64,000 nt of DNA from positions 1,054,001 to 1,118,000 of the forward strand of contig CAWBUW010000012.1 in NCBI GenBank assembly GCA_963792075.1, in the 5' to 3' direction. The stretch's first letter is position 1, and each line of letters begins with the position of its first letter. This stretch comes from CAWBUW01 sp963792075. GTDB lineage: Bacteria; Chloroflexota; Anaerolineae; Anaerolineales; UBA4823. Shown piece after piece: positions 44,473 through 53,273 of this stretch. Under the pieces are notes generated by a model. That model was given only the letters and a program-made list of their open reading frames with translations, searched no databases and had not been told where the DNA came from. Both the position numbers and the translations under genes were made by a program.

Positions 44473-45462
44473 CTAGCCTCGGTGCAGGGGTTCGAGCGCG
44501 CGCAGTTCTGCCAGGTGTGTCTCACCGCCCTTGAGCGCCAGGTACTCGGTGAAATCCTTTGTCCCATAGATGTACTTTTGCACGAAGGTTTCTAACGCGG
44601 CCTCGTCTTTTTCAACCTCCAGCCACTCCGCCAGGTGGTCCTCATCGAAGTAATACTCGTAGGGCATGTTGCCGGGGTAACTGCCATAAGGTACGTGGCA
44701 AACTGCATCCACCATCCAGTACGGGATTTGGGTCAATTCTGGGTTGCGGCGAATTTCCGCGGTCTCTACCAATTGCTCTGTCGTGATAATCAAGCGCTTG
44801 CAAGCGCGCGCCATATCCCAATCGGCGATACTGATCCCAAAAATCTGGGCATTGCCATAGATATCGGCCCGGTGGACGTGGATAACGCCCACGTCAGGAT
44901 AGAGAGCGGGCACCGCCGCCAGTTTTTCACCGGTGAATGGGCAGAGAATTTCTTTGGCGGCGCTGTATTTGAATGTGTCCGTTCCCAGCATACTGCGAGT
45001 TGGTAAGAAGGGTATGCCCATGGCCGCGGCTTTATAGCGCCAGCCGAGGGTGGCATTGGTCCATTCTGTTACCTCTACCGCTCCGCTTTCCATGTAGCGC
45101 CTGGCATTGGGCGAGAGGCCGCGCACTTCCAATCCGACGATATAAGCCACGTCGCAGCGGTCGAAGCAGCGCCCGGCAGCCAGGATCTGGAAATCGTGAG
45201 TGGCGGTATGCCCGGAGAATCCCAAATGCTGTTTGCGCTGGCGCACAATCTCATGGAGAACCGCGGTAGAGATGCGCACTGTGCCAAAGCCACCGGAAGC
45301 AAGGTAATCGCCATCCTGCACAAATTGGGTGACAGCCTCTTTAACGCTCATCAATTTGCTGACCATGGCGCGAGGTTTTTCGGCGAAAAACTGGCGCGCG
45401 CCATCTACGTCAGGCGGCGAAAACAGCGTGCCAACAGAGAGGTTCATTTCACCATCAGACAT
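44473..45462 (-). CDS. CoA-transferase subunit A
   Basis: The 329-aa alpha subunit resembles GctA-type CoA-transferases: MSVKEAVTQFVQDGDYLASG near the N-terminus, FSGHTATHD, and VIHVHRADIYGNAQIFG. It is the first gene of a two-gene operon with subunit B. A GGAGAAAAT ribosome site precedes the ATG. Confidence 0.88.
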   Translation of the reverse strand: MSDGEMNLSVGTLFSPPDVDGARQFFAEKPRAMVSKLMSVKEAVTQFVQDGDYLASGGFGTVRISTAVLHEIVRQRKQHLGFSGHTATHDFQILAAGRCFDRCDVAYIVGLEVRGLSPNARRYMESGAVEVTEWTNATLGWRYKAAAMGIPFLPTRSMLGTDTFKYSAAKEILCPFTGEKLAAVPALYPDVGVIHVHRADIYGNAQIFGISIADWDMARACKRLIITTEQLVETAEIRRNPELTQIPYWMVDAVCHVPYGSYPGNMPYEYYFDEDHLAEWLEVEKDEAALETFVQKYIYGTKDFTEYLALKGGETHLAELRALEPLHRG

Positions 45463-45533
45463 GGATTTTCTCCTTTCGCAGAAAGCAACAACCTTGCGAG
45501 CAGGCAGTATTATACTCCATGCCTCATGCTGTA

Positions 45534-47060
45534 TTACTGGTTTTTTCTGGACGGATTGACTTTCTTGAAGTCGATATACCCTCGCTCAACGTCTGTTCCG
45601 ATCAACTGCACGCGCAGCCGGTCGCCCACATCGATCCCTTCAAACCCCTGCATCAGTTTGCCTTCAACCGGTAGACTGAGAAGCCGGACCCAGGTGCCTT
45701 TGTCAGCAGCGCCCGTGACAATCGCATCGAACTGCTCCCCGATCCTCGCTTCTAGCAGCAGCGCAGCCGCAGATTTTTCGACCTGGCGTTCGACTTTGTT
45801 GGCGGCATCTTCTGCTGCCGTGCAATGCGCTGCCAGATCATCCAGCTCATCTTCTTTGTAAGGCACCGGCTGATCGCCTAAGGCTGCTTTCAGCAAACGT
45901 TGGGTGAGCAGGTCGGGATAGCGACGATTAGGAGCCGTCGAGTGCGCGTAGTCTTTGACCGCAAGCCCAAAATGCCCCGGGGCATTTCCTTGAGGGGGTT
46001 CTGCAACATATTCGCCGTTGCCGAGAAGCTTGATCACCGCCAGGGATAAGTCGGGGAATCGCAGGGGATCCGCGGCTTTCGCCCGGACGAGGAACTCCTC
46101 CAAAGCTTTTGAATCTGGCATTCCAGGAAGCTTACTCCCGTGTTGGTTAGCGATTTCAACAATCCGCTCCCATCTTTTTGGCGTGCGAACGACGCGGCGG
46201 ATCGAGGGGAATCCTTTGGCGGAGAGATAGCGGGCAGTCACGCCGTTCGCCGCGATCATAAAATCTTCGATGATCTCTTTGGCGCGGTTCTTTTCCTCTA
46301 TCTCAAGCGTACTGATTTGGTCGCCGTCGAATACCGGTTTGGCTTCGAGGGTTTCCAGGCTGAGCGCCCCATGATTGTGCCGTAAATTCTGCATCTTTTG
46401 TGTTACCTGGTCTTGAAGGCGCAGATTCTCGGCCAACCCTTTTACGGCAGTAGCTGCCTCGGGAATTGCTCCATTTCCCTCCAGCCAGGCGGCGAGGCTG
46501 TTATAAGCCAGCTTGGCATGGTTGCGCACCCACGCCCGGTAGAGATCCGACCCCTGTAAGGCTCCATCCGCTCCAATCACCATTTCGATGACAATGGCAA
46601 GGCGCTCCTCGTTGAAACTCAAAGAGGTGAGATTGGTAGAAAGCTCTTCAGGAAGCATGGGAAAGATCTCGGCTGCAGTATAAACCGAGGTGGTATTATG
46701 GCGAGCGTGTTCGTCAATCGCCGACCCATTTTTAACGATCGTGTCCACGTCCGCGATGGCAACCAGGATCCTGGTTTTGCCTGAGGGCATTGCCTCGGCA
46801 ACGGTCAACTGGTCCAGGTCTCGCGAGTCGTCGTTGTCAATGGAAGCCCACAAGAGGTCCCGCAGGTCACGGATGCGGCGCTCAGGCGGTCTTTGCCTGC
46901 CCGGATCGTCTGGGGTGCCTTTGTTCAGGGCTGGGGCTTGAACCCGGTCCAGCTCAGCCAGCGCGGCAGCAGAAAAATCGGGGAGCAAACCTCGCTCGAG
47001 CATTGCCCGGTGGGCGATATTCTGTAATATAGCACGGTGGTGTTGGTTATTCGTATTCAT
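45534..47060 (-). CDS. RNB-domain 3'-5' exoribonuclease (RNase II/R family)
   Basis: The 508-aa protein has the RNB catalytic signature DNDDSRDLDQLTVAEA (clustered Asp residues bind two metals), VAIADVDTIVKNGSAID, RRVVRTPKRW-like central residues and FGLAVKDYAHSTAPNRRYPD. The C-terminal end (SLPVEGKLMQGFEGIDVGDR) looks S1-like. The N-terminal cold-shock domains of full RNase R are absent, giving a short form as in cyanobacterial and plastid RNB proteins. It degrades RNA in the cytoplasm. Confidence 0.92.
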   Translation of the reverse strand: MNTNNQHHRAILQNIAHRAMLERGLLPDFSAAALAELDRVQAPALNKGTPDDPGRQRPPERRIRDLRDLLWASIDNDDSRDLDQLTVAEAMPSGKTRILVAIADVDTIVKNGSAIDEHARHNTTSVYTAAEIFPMLPEELSTNLTSLSFNEERLAIVIEMVIGADGALQGSDLYRAWVRNHAKLAYNSLAAWLEGNGAIPEAATAVKGLAENLRLQDQVTQKMQNLRHNHGALSLETLEAKPVFDGDQISTLEIEEKNRAKEIIEDFMIAANGVTARYLSAKGFPSIRRVVRTPKRWERIVEIANQHGSKLPGMPDSKALEEFLVRAKAADPLRFPDLSLAVIKLLGNGEYVAEPPQGNAPGHFGLAVKDYAHSTAPNRRYPDLLTQRLLKAALGDQPVPYKEDELDDLAAHCTAAEDAANKVERQVEKSAAALLLEARIGEQFDAIVTGAADKGTWVRLLSLPVEGKLMQGFEGIDVGDRLRVQLIGTDVERGYIDFKKVNPSRKNQ

Positions 47061-47103
47061 AGGATGCGCTCTTCATTATCCTTATAAAGAATCGTGGATA
47101 GTT

Positions 47104-48225
47104 CTACTTGCGGGTAAACTCACCCAGAGTGCGCAGCAGACCGATCACATCGTCCCGGCCCAGAAAGCCCTCGATCTGATCATCTATCATTACCGGAAGC
47201 TGGTTGACGCCATCGCGATCCATTTCTTCCAGGGCTTTGACCAACTCTGCATCGGGCCGGATGCGCTTCATTTGCTCAAGCGGTATCATTGCCTGGGCAG
47301 CAGTCGTGGTGGGCCAATCAGCGCGCAAAACCGTTTTGAAGTTATGCAAAGTCAACAAGCCAACCACCCTGTCATTTTCTTTGACCACCAGGCTGCGCTG
47401 TCCACTGCTCAGGATGTGCTCGTCTACCAGTTGTTCCAGGGTGGAGCCGGCACTTACCGCGGTAAAGTCACGGCGCATCACGTCGGATACACAATGGCCG
47501 GCCAACAAGTCGTGGATGGTCTGTTGCCTGACCTGAGAAGCCGCCGCGCTTTCCAAAAACCAACCGATGAAGGCAATCCATAAGCCATTTCCGAAATTGC
47601 CGGTGGCCATTTGCCATACTCCCAGAACGATAAAGAGATAGGCAATGAACCGCCCCAGGTTCGCAGCAATAAAGGTGGCCCGGCGCAAGTCGTGAGTGCT
47701 CCCCCAGACGATAGCCCGGAAGACTCGTCCGCCATCCAATGGAAACCCTGGGATCAAGTTAAAGAGCGCCAGTGAGCCGTTGATATAAGCCAGGTACTTG
47801 ACCAGCGCCATCAGCGGGGCGAGCGCGCCGACGATAGGCTGCAGCAGGCCAAAGAACAGTGCTAAAGCAAAGCTCGTCACCGGGCCAGCAATGGCAATCC
47901 AGAACTCGGCGCTGGCGCTGGGCGGTTCAGCCCCGATCTGGGCAACGCCGCCAAAGATGAAAAGCGTGATGCTGCGTACCGGAATTTTGTAACGCAGGGC
48001 CACCACCGAATGTCCCAGTTCGTGCAGCACGACACTGGCAAACATTAATATAACTGTCGCCGCGCCGATGACCCAATACTGGGCCACGGGCCAGTTCTTG
48101 AACTCGGCGGGGTAGTAACTGGTAGCCAGCGACCAGGTGAGTAACGCAAAGATCAAGAACCAGGAATAATCTACCCCGATCGGGATTCCAAAAATACGTC
48201 CTAAAGGAATGGCGCTCCTGTTCAT
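47104..48225 (-). CDS. M50 site-2 protease-like membrane metalloprotease with CBS pair
   Basis: The 373-aa protein has HELGH (68-72) in the second helix region, the NLIPGFPLDGGR motif (about 159-170) with the third metal ligand Asp, and two C-terminal CBS domains (about 247-370). This is the SpoIVFB-like subgroup in which CBS domains sense nucleotides such as ATP. It probably cleaves a membrane-tethered regulator. A hairpin repeat sits just upstream of the start. Confidence 0.92.
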   Translation of the reverse strand: MNRSAIPLGRIFGIPIGVDYSWFLIFALLTWSLATSYYPAEFKNWPVAQYWVIGAATVILMFASVVLHELGHSVVALRYKIPVRSITLFIFGGVAQIGAEPPSASAEFWIAIAGPVTSFALALFFGLLQPIVGALAPLMALVKYLAYINGSLALFNLIPGFPLDGGRVFRAIVWGSTHDLRRATFIAANLGRFIAYLFIVLGVWQMATGNFGNGLWIAFIGWFLESAAASQVRQQTIHDLLAGHCVSDVMRRDFTAVSAGSTLEQLVDEHILSSGQRSLVVKENDRVVGLLTLHNFKTVLRADWPTTTAAQAMIPLEQMKRIRPDAELVKALEEMDRDGVNQLPVMIDDQIEGFLGRDDVIGLLRTLGEFTRK

Positions 48226-48240
48226 GTTCTACACTCCTTA

Positions 48241-48318
48241 CAAGGGAAAAGGCGGTTGTTTTGGGGCATTTTGGACGGCGAAGCCGTCCAAAATGCCCCA
48301 AAAACCCCTTGCCCCGAA
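48241..48318. repeat. Hairpin repeat (perfect 21-bp stem, GCGAAGC apex)
   Basis: A perfect 21-bp stem (48259-48279 with 48283-48303) closes on GAA. It lies 16 bases upstream of the site-2 protease gene and downstream of the 43-aa gene. The stem sequence differs from that at 32250 at several positions, each compensated on the other arm. The flanks AAAAGGCGGTTG and CCCCTTGCC match other copies. Confidence 0.85.
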
Positions 48319-48401
48319 CCGATGTTTTAAAGAGAGCCGGCCTGATCGCCCAGTTCGGCGACCAGGCCGGGGCTGGATAGTCTCGGGTGGATGAGTGAGG
48401 T

Positions 48402-48533
48402 CTAGGCTGACTGTTTGTGAACGGGGACGGTCTTGCGGGCCTCTTGCTTCAGCCGCCGCAAATGTGTGGCCTGCCCTTTGGATGGCCGTTTCTTCTTTAT
48501 TACTTTGCTTATCTTGCTTGTATTGTCTGTCAT
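48402..48533 (-). CDS. Small basic protein (43 aa)
   Basis: The open frame MTDNTSKISK, VIKKKRPSKG, QATHLRRLKQ, EARKTVPVHK, QSA has a strong AAGGAG ribosome site 9 bases before the ATG. It is rich in Lys and Arg, with no hydrophobic segment, so it may bind nucleic acid; no family is recognised. It lies in a run of very small minus-strand genes (also 48602-48817 and 48945-49175). The well-placed ribosome site is the main evidence that it is real. Confidence 0.55.
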   Translation of the reverse strand: MTDNTSKISKVIKKKRPSKGQATHLRRLKQEARKTVPVHKQSA

Positions 48534-48601
48534 CGGAGTACTCCTTTTCAATAGATTATAGGTAACTGCTCAATAACTTGGAATGATACCTTATTTTACC
48601 C

Positions 48602-48817
48602 TCAACTCTTGGAGAGGCTGCGAAACCAATTCAGGATTTTTGCGGCAGGCTTTTTCTGGTCTCTTAGCTGGGCTGTAATAGCCCAAAATGTGATCCTTTC
48701 GCCACAGTCACACATAACGAAAGTCGATCCAAGATTCTCTCCCTTTGCCGCAGAGTCAACAACTGAGTTATTCATGATCGTTTTGCCGCAATGAGGACAC
48801 TTGATTTGGTTTTCCAT
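48602..48817 (-). CDS. Small zinc-ribbon-like protein
   Basis: The 71-aa protein has a Cys4-type pattern: CPHCGKTI (11-ish) and CDCGERITFW. This is typical of small zinc-ribbon proteins that bind nucleic acid or act as adaptors. The Lys-rich C-terminus (RDQKKPAAKILNWFRSL) could form a helix. AGGAACG precedes the ATG. The function is unknown. Confidence 0.65.
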   Translation of the reverse strand: MENQIKCPHCGKTIMNNSVVDSAAKGENLGSTFVMCDCGERITFWAITAQLRDQKKPAAKILNWFRSLSKS

Positions 48818-48850
48818 ATTCGTTCCTTATTTGATCCAAGATTGAAACTT

Positions 48851-48927
48851 CTCAATAAAGGGGGAGAAGTGGGGGGCTTTTTGAGCGTGCGAAGCACGCT
48901 CAAAAAGCCCCATCCCCAATTATTGAG
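48851..48927. repeat. Hairpin repeat (GCGAAGC apex, extended outer stem)
   Basis: An 18-bp core stem (48873-48890 with 48894-48911) closes on GAA, with a further outer inverted repeat CTCAATAA (48851-48858) / TTATTGAG (48920-48927). It lies between two small genes. The core stem sequence (GGGGCTTTTTGAGCGTGC) is unlike the other copies, but the GCGAAGC apex and length are the same. Confidence 0.8.
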
Positions 48928-48944
48928 ATGATACCAAGATTTTC

Positions 48945-49175
48945 TTAAACCGCCGGGCTGATGTAAACTGTCTGGCTGCGCGAGCTGTATCCGGCCCAGA
49001 AAGTTGCTCCATCTACCTTGTATTCGGTCAGCATCACTATTCGTCCACCATCACCACTTTGCTCTACAAACACCGTCTTCTGCTTGGCTATTTGTGTGAC
49101 CTTAATTCCCTGGTTTTCTGCGGTGCTATCCCGGCAGTATTGCTCTACAATCCCTAACATCTGCTTTGTGTCCAT
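48945..49175 (-). CDS. Small hypothetical protein (76 aa)
   Basis: The 76-aa soluble protein (MDTKQMLGIVEQYC at the start, AVYISPAV-like end) has a mixed beta-strand pattern and one Cys. No family is recognised. It lies about 87 bases downstream of a promoter-like element that matches a second site at 54867, so it may be regulated by a phosphate- or stress-type response regulator. Start ATG 49175 with GAGGAG upstream. Confidence 0.55.
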   Translation of the reverse strand: MDTKQMLGIVEQYCRDSTAENQGIKVTQIAKQKTVFVEQSGDGGRIVMLTEYKVDGATFWAGYSSRSQTVYISPAV

Positions 49176-49261
49176 TAGAACTCCTCTGTTGGTTATTTAT
49201 GGTTCTCATATGAAACCTCATTTCATATTTTTAGGATTTACATCCGGTGCGCGATTAATTA

Positions 49262-49295
49262 AGTATAAAGACTTAGAGTCTCAAAAGCGTCACAA
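49262..49295 (-). promoter_or_regulatory. Response-regulator (PhoB/OmpR-like) box and -10, upstream of 49175
   Basis: On the minus strand: TTGTGAC, 4 bases, TTGAGAC, 10 bases, then TATACT. Two 7-base repeats 11 bases apart, 10 bases before the -10, match the geometry of PhoB/OmpR-type activated promoters. The same 34-base element occurs at 54867-54900 with 28 of 34 identical positions. The regulator is not encoded in the window. Confidence 0.5.
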
Positions 49296-49360
49296 CACGC
49301 CGCAAGGTTGTGCTCATCGGGCTGCAATATTAAGCTGCAACCGGCGCGGCCGCATGCTTT

Positions 49361-50158
49361 TTACCCGATCCTGTTCAGCACATACCCATCGACAAGCGCT
49401 CCCAGAAGTCCCCAGGCGCTGCCCAGGATAGCCCCCGCCAGCACGTCCCGTGGGTAGTGCGCCCCCACGTACATGCGCGTGATACCCACCAACAGCGCAA
49501 TGACATACAGCAAAAACACCACCCAGGCGCTGGCGTGGAAATGCGAGGCCAACAGCGTCGCCATGAAGAAGGCCTGGCTGGTATGCCCGCTTGGGAAAGA
49601 TCGCCCTATAGCCTGGTAGCCGACAATGCGCGCCTGAGTCACCTGGAAAATTGGTCTTGGCCGTCGCACCAGAGCTTTCACCAACTCCACCACGATCCAT
49701 AACGTTAAAGTCCCCAGAATGAGTTCGTACGCCGCCAGGCGATCGCCGGTTAAAAACAAGATCAGCCCAACTGCCAGGGCAGCAATGCCGCTGCCGATCT
49801 GGGTGAAACCCAACATCGTCTTATCCAACCAAACCGGGCGCGTCCCTCGCAGGTTAAAGAACAGGAAAGCCCAGATGTCCACGCGCTGGCCTACGGACCA
49901 CACCAGCGAGACCGCCAATAAGCTGAAAACTAGCAGCATACTCGACAGGATTCCCCGGGCTACCAGGCCGTGCCAAATAATTATCCGCATTTGGGGAGGC
50001 ATCCATGCAAGGAACAGAACCAGGCTGGCAGTAAGAAGCACCAACCAGGCAATCGGGCGATACTTCCTGAGCGTAAGGATCAAGCGTCCCCAGGTATCAG
50101 GAATAATCTCTTCAGGCGAGCTATTTCCGCTGTGTAGATTCACCGGTTGGTTCCTCAA
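49361..50158 (-). CDS. PAP2-type phosphatase (undecaprenyl-PP / phosphatidate phosphatase-like)
   Basis: The 265-aa membrane phosphatase has the three PAP2 motifs: KALVRRPRP, GRSFPSGHTSQAF and TRMYVGAHYPRDV. It would act on lipid phosphates at the membrane. The TTG start (50158) overlaps the stop of the lipid-kinase gene as TTGA, with AGGACTTGAT ahead, suggesting coupling. A GTG a few codons in (about 50143) is an alternative start. The lipid kinase and YihY protein lie directly upstream in the same operon. Confidence 0.88.
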   Translation of the reverse strand: MRNQPVNLHSGNSSPEEIIPDTWGRLILTLRKYRPIAWLVLLTASLVLFLAWMPPQMRIIIWHGLVARGILSSMLLVFSLLAVSLVWSVGQRVDIWAFLFFNLRGTRPVWLDKTMLGFTQIGSGIAALAVGLILFLTGDRLAAYELILGTLTLWIVVELVKALVRRPRPIFQVTQARIVGYQAIGRSFPSGHTSQAFFMATLLASHFHASAWVVFLLYVIALLVGITRMYVGAHYPRDVLAGAILGSAWGLLGALVDGYVLNRIG

Positions 50159-51096
50159 GGATCAAGTCCTGGGAAGGCAGCGCCGCTGGTGGGGTGCCCA
50201 CCGACCATGACCGCCAGGGCATGCCGCTGCACACGGATGCGCAGGGGCCCTTCTCCTAACGCCAGCCCATCCGCCATGACTGGCATGGCCGGGTTGGTGT
50301 CGATATCTACCCTGCGCACGTGGTAGTGCTGGATGCGTTCGTCTTCCGGCTCACCACCGGCCCTGGCTACCTGGACGGCATAGCCCAGCAGATCTATCTT
50401 GGTCAGATCGGCGAAGAGCAGCACATCCAGCAAGCCGTCATTAATCGAGTCAGGGGTACCCACCTGGAAATGCGGGCCGATGGAGGGCATATTGGAGACC
50501 AGAACCACGTGACAAAGCGTGTTGATCTCCTGCTTGCCATCCAGGATCAGGTGCATCTCGGCAGGCGGGGTAGTCACCAGCGCGGACAGGAAATCGCCGA
50601 CACGTGCCAGGTTGCCGTGCTGGATATCATCGGCAGAGGGGAAAAGAGTTGAAACCAACCCCACCGAGCAAACCTCCAGGAAAGGCTGTTTAGCGCCACC
50701 GCAAGTGGCCTGGCCGAGATCCACTTTGATGCGCTGGCCTGTTCGCAGGTTGGCAATGGCAGCCGAGATATCCGCCGGAATGCCCAGGCTGAGGGCTACA
50801 TTGTTCCGCGTACCAGTGGGTATGATTCCCAGGGTGGCGTTTGTGCCAGCCAGGGCTCCAGCCATGACATCAATGGTACCGTCGCCCCCACATACAACAA
50901 ACATGCGCATCCCATCCGCGAGAGCGCTCTTAACCACGTCCGGTAGATCGCAGCCCGGTTCGACCAGGTAGGCTTCCGGCACAAGCTTCCAGTCTTGCAT
51001 CGCGCGGATCACATCCATGAGCTGCACAGGCGACTCACCGGCTGCCCCTGAACCGGGATTAAAGATAAGCTTGGCCCGCATGCGGTGTTTATTCAT
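50155..51096 (-). CDS. Diacylglycerol/sphingosine kinase-like lipid kinase (YegS/DagK family)
   Basis: The 313-aa protein has the DAGK catalytic signature: KLIFNPGSG at the N-terminus, VVCGGDGTIDVMAGAL and PTGTRNNVALSLG, plus a C-terminal beta-sandwich domain. It phosphorylates a lipid head group with ATP. ATG 51096 (MNKHRMRAKLIF) is the start; the open frame continues upstream through the YihY gene in another frame, which is a shadow. It overlaps the preceding stop by 4 bases (ATGA). Confidence 0.9.
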   Translation of the reverse strand: MNKHRMRAKLIFNPGSGAAGESPVQLMDVIRAMQDWKLVPEAYLVEPGCDLPDVVKSALADGMRMFVVCGGDGTIDVMAGALAGTNATLGIIPTGTRNNVALSLGIPADISAAIANLRTGQRIKVDLGQATCGGAKQPFLEVCSVGLVSTLFPSADDIQHGNLARVGDFLSALVTTPPAEMHLILDGKQEINTLCHVVLVSNMPSIGPHFQVGTPDSINDGLLDVLLFADLTKIDLLGYAVQVARAGGEPEDERIQHYHVRRVDIDTNPAMPVMADGLALGEGPLRIRVQRHALAVMVGGHPTSGAAFPGLDP

Positions 51097-51908
51097 CCTA
51101 TTTTGCCTACCGTTTCTTGCTGCTGCTTTAACTGGAAATAAGAAACGCTCAAGAAAGCGCCAAAGAGAAAGATGATGCCGCTCAGATAAGCCCAGACCAG
51201 GAAGGCGATAATGGCTGCCACAGAACCATAAACCAGGTTCGAGACGGAGATGTAGGTGGAAACAAAGAACAAAAAGGCTTTCTTGGCAAGCTCCCAGAGC
51301 AGGCCGGCCCCTATCGCTCCGGGTAAAATCTCGCGCCAGGTAGAAGCTCCATGGGGGAGCAGAATATAGAGCACCATGAATAAGGCAACATCGAGCAAGA
51401 TAGCCACGACAAAACTGATACCGCCCCCGATCGGAATGATTGGGTCGGGTAACCAGGTGCGGAGGTTTGCAATCAGGCTGCCGGCAAATGAAGCCAGGAA
51501 GAGTACCGGGCCAACCAAGGCCAGGACAAATAGGATTGCCAGACCACGCCGCTTCCAAACTGGGCGTCTTCGTTTATTGTTCCAAATTTTATTCAGGGTT
51601 TGGGTAAACGTGTAAAAAACTGTAGAGGCAGACCAGATCAGGCCGACCAAAGCGATGCCAGTAACTGGTCCACGCGCTCGGATGATTTCGTCAATATTTT
51701 GGCCTAACAACTGGCTCAGGGCTGGCGCAATGAACTCCAGTTTTTGTATGATGAGTTGATAATCCATCAACGGGCCAAGGGTAAAGCTGGCAATGGAAAT
51801 GCTCAAGAGGGTGAGGGGAAATAGGGAGAAGAGGGCAAAGTAGGCAATCGCCGCGGCCGTAATCGCCGAGTCGGGCTTTAAGGCTTCCCTGGCTGCGCCC
51901 GCTAACAC
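51093..51908 (-). CDS. YihY/BrkB-family integral membrane protein
   Basis: The 271-aa protein has about six helices in the YihY (formerly 'RNase BN') pattern: AAIAYFALFSLFPLTLLSI, FLASFAGSLIANLRTW, and AAIIAFLVWAYLSGIIFLFGAF near the C-terminus. The family is linked to membrane integrity; the molecular role is not established. It starts the YihY-lipid kinase-PAP2 operon. Confidence 0.9.
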   Translation of the reverse strand: MLAGAAREALKPDSAITAAAIAYFALFSLFPLTLLSISIASFTLGPLMDYQLIIQKLEFIAPALSQLLGQNIDEIIRARGPVTGIALVGLIWSASTVFYTFTQTLNKIWNNKRRRPVWKRRGLAILFVLALVGPVLFLASFAGSLIANLRTWLPDPIIPIGGGISFVVAILLDVALFMVLYILLPHGASTWREILPGAIGAGLLWELAKKAFLFFVSTYISVSNLVYGSVAAIIAFLVWAYLSGIIFLFGAFLSVSYFQLKQQQETVGKIG

Positions 51909-52019
51909 CCCTAACCAGCCATGTGTGCGCTCATTAAGACTGTGTGCGCCTACGAATACCCTGCTGCCAAAGCTGGGTCATAGACCTGGCCATCCCAGAT
52001 ATAGTCGTTATCTGTTTCT

Positions 52020-53273
52020 TCATGGTTTTGTGGAACCTGGGGATCTACCTGCAGCGGCAACTCGTTGGGGTGGGCTGAATGGCTCGGAGGATTCAGCCGG
52101 CAGATTGGCTTGCAGAATTGGTTCAGCTTTCTCAATCAGGTGGGTGAGCCGCTCCATGCTGCTGGTCACCAATGCCGGAGGCGGTTCATCCATTGCCCTG
52201 ATGATGTCCCACACGTGTGCTTGCCGCTCTTTGAGGTCTGAAACCTGGGCTGCAGCTCCTGAAACCGCGCGGCGGCTGACCAGGCGGCTCCACAGGATCT
52301 GGCATACAACGGATAAAGGCGGCGCTACGATGATGCCGAGCAAGCCAAAAGCGTCTGCCAGGGCAATCAGCAGCACTACGGTCAGAATGGGATTATCCCA
52401 TCTGCGGTTGAAAAGGCGTGGCTTGACCCATACTCCCAAAGCAATCAAGACGACGAGCGCATAGAGAGCCGTAAACAGGCTAAGCTGCACACTGGTCAGC
52501 AGCCCCACCAAAAGCACCGGAATAACCGCCAGGGCTGCCCCAACCACGGGAATCAGGCATGCCAGAGCGCCAGCCAGCGCCAAGAGCGCCGGGTATGGGG
52601 ATCCGAGCAGCCAGTAACCCAGGCCTAATAGCAGCCCGGCCAGGAGACTTTGGATAACCTCGCTGCGCATGTAAGCACCGAGGTCAGGCTCGACTGTCCG
52701 CCAAATACCACGCGCCTGTTTGCGCTGGCCAGATGGAAGCAGCGAGAGCCAGAGGCGTTCAAAATGGATTTGATTGATGCTCCAATAGATGCTCAAGAAC
52801 AGAATGACGAGCACACCGCTCACGACGCCGCCAATGCCCTGCGTGAAGCCGAGTAGGGCCGGCAGGACGAGCTGCCCTTGGTCGCCGGTAATGGCTTCGA
52901 AGAGCTTACTCGGCGCTGGCAGCCGCGCAACCAGCGCTTGTTGGAACGAGCTGCCCTGCAACCAGATCGGCAGCCTCCACTCATCCTGCACCGACACAGT
53001 ATGGGCCAACTGTTGAATCTCATTGATCGCGGTTTCACCGGTCAGGAAGAGTACGAAGCCGAAACTGCCCAGGGCCACCAGGTACAGCAGGATCCAGGCC
53101 ACGCGCACCACGAAGCTTCGCCCGACCAGGCGGTTAACCAATGGGCGCAGCGCTGCCGCAAGCGTTAGCGAGATCAACACGTAAACGACGACAATCCGGA
53201 ACTGCCACAGCACCACCAGCGCCAGCAACGTGGTCATAACCGCCGTACCGAACCTTACCAGTTGCTTCGTCAT
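52020..53273 (-). CDS. AI-2E/TqsA/PerM family transporter
   Basis: The 417-aa polytopic protein has the AI-2E exporter layout: an N-terminal helix pair, an extracytoplasmic segment (ETAINEIQQLAHTV region), then a block of C-terminal helices with GALACLIPVVGAALAVIP and VKPRLFNRRWDNPILTVVLL. Members export autoinducer-2 or small molecules, or act as Na+/H+ antiporters. Its start ATG overlaps the stop of the upstream AI-2E gene (53270-53273, ATGA). A soluble tail of about 90 residues follows the last helix. Confidence 0.88.
   Translation of the reverse strand: MTKQLVRFGTAVMTTLLALVVLWQFRIVVVYVLISLTLAAALRPLVNRLVGRSFVVRVAWILLYLVALGSFGFVLFLTGETAINEIQQLAHTVSVQDEWRLPIWLQGSSFQQALVARLPAPSKLFEAITGDQGQLVLPALLGFTQGIGGVVSGVLVILFLSIYWSINQIHFERLWLSLLPSGQRKQARGIWRTVEPDLGAYMRSEVIQSLLAGLLLGLGYWLLGSPYPALLALAGALACLIPVVGAALAVIPVLLVGLLTSVQLSLFTALYALVVLIALGVWVKPRLFNRRWDNPILTVVLLIALADAFGLLGIIVAPPLSVVCQILWSRLVSRRAVSGAAAQVSDLKERQAHVWDIIRAMDEPPPALVTSSMERLTHLIEKAEPILQANLPAESSEPFSPPQRVAAAGRSPGSTKP

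Noticed and set aside
51097..51558. N-terminal extension of the lipid kinase frame
   Set aside because: It is a shadow frame inside the YihY gene; the kinase motif KLIFNPGSG begins a few residues after the ATG at 51096.
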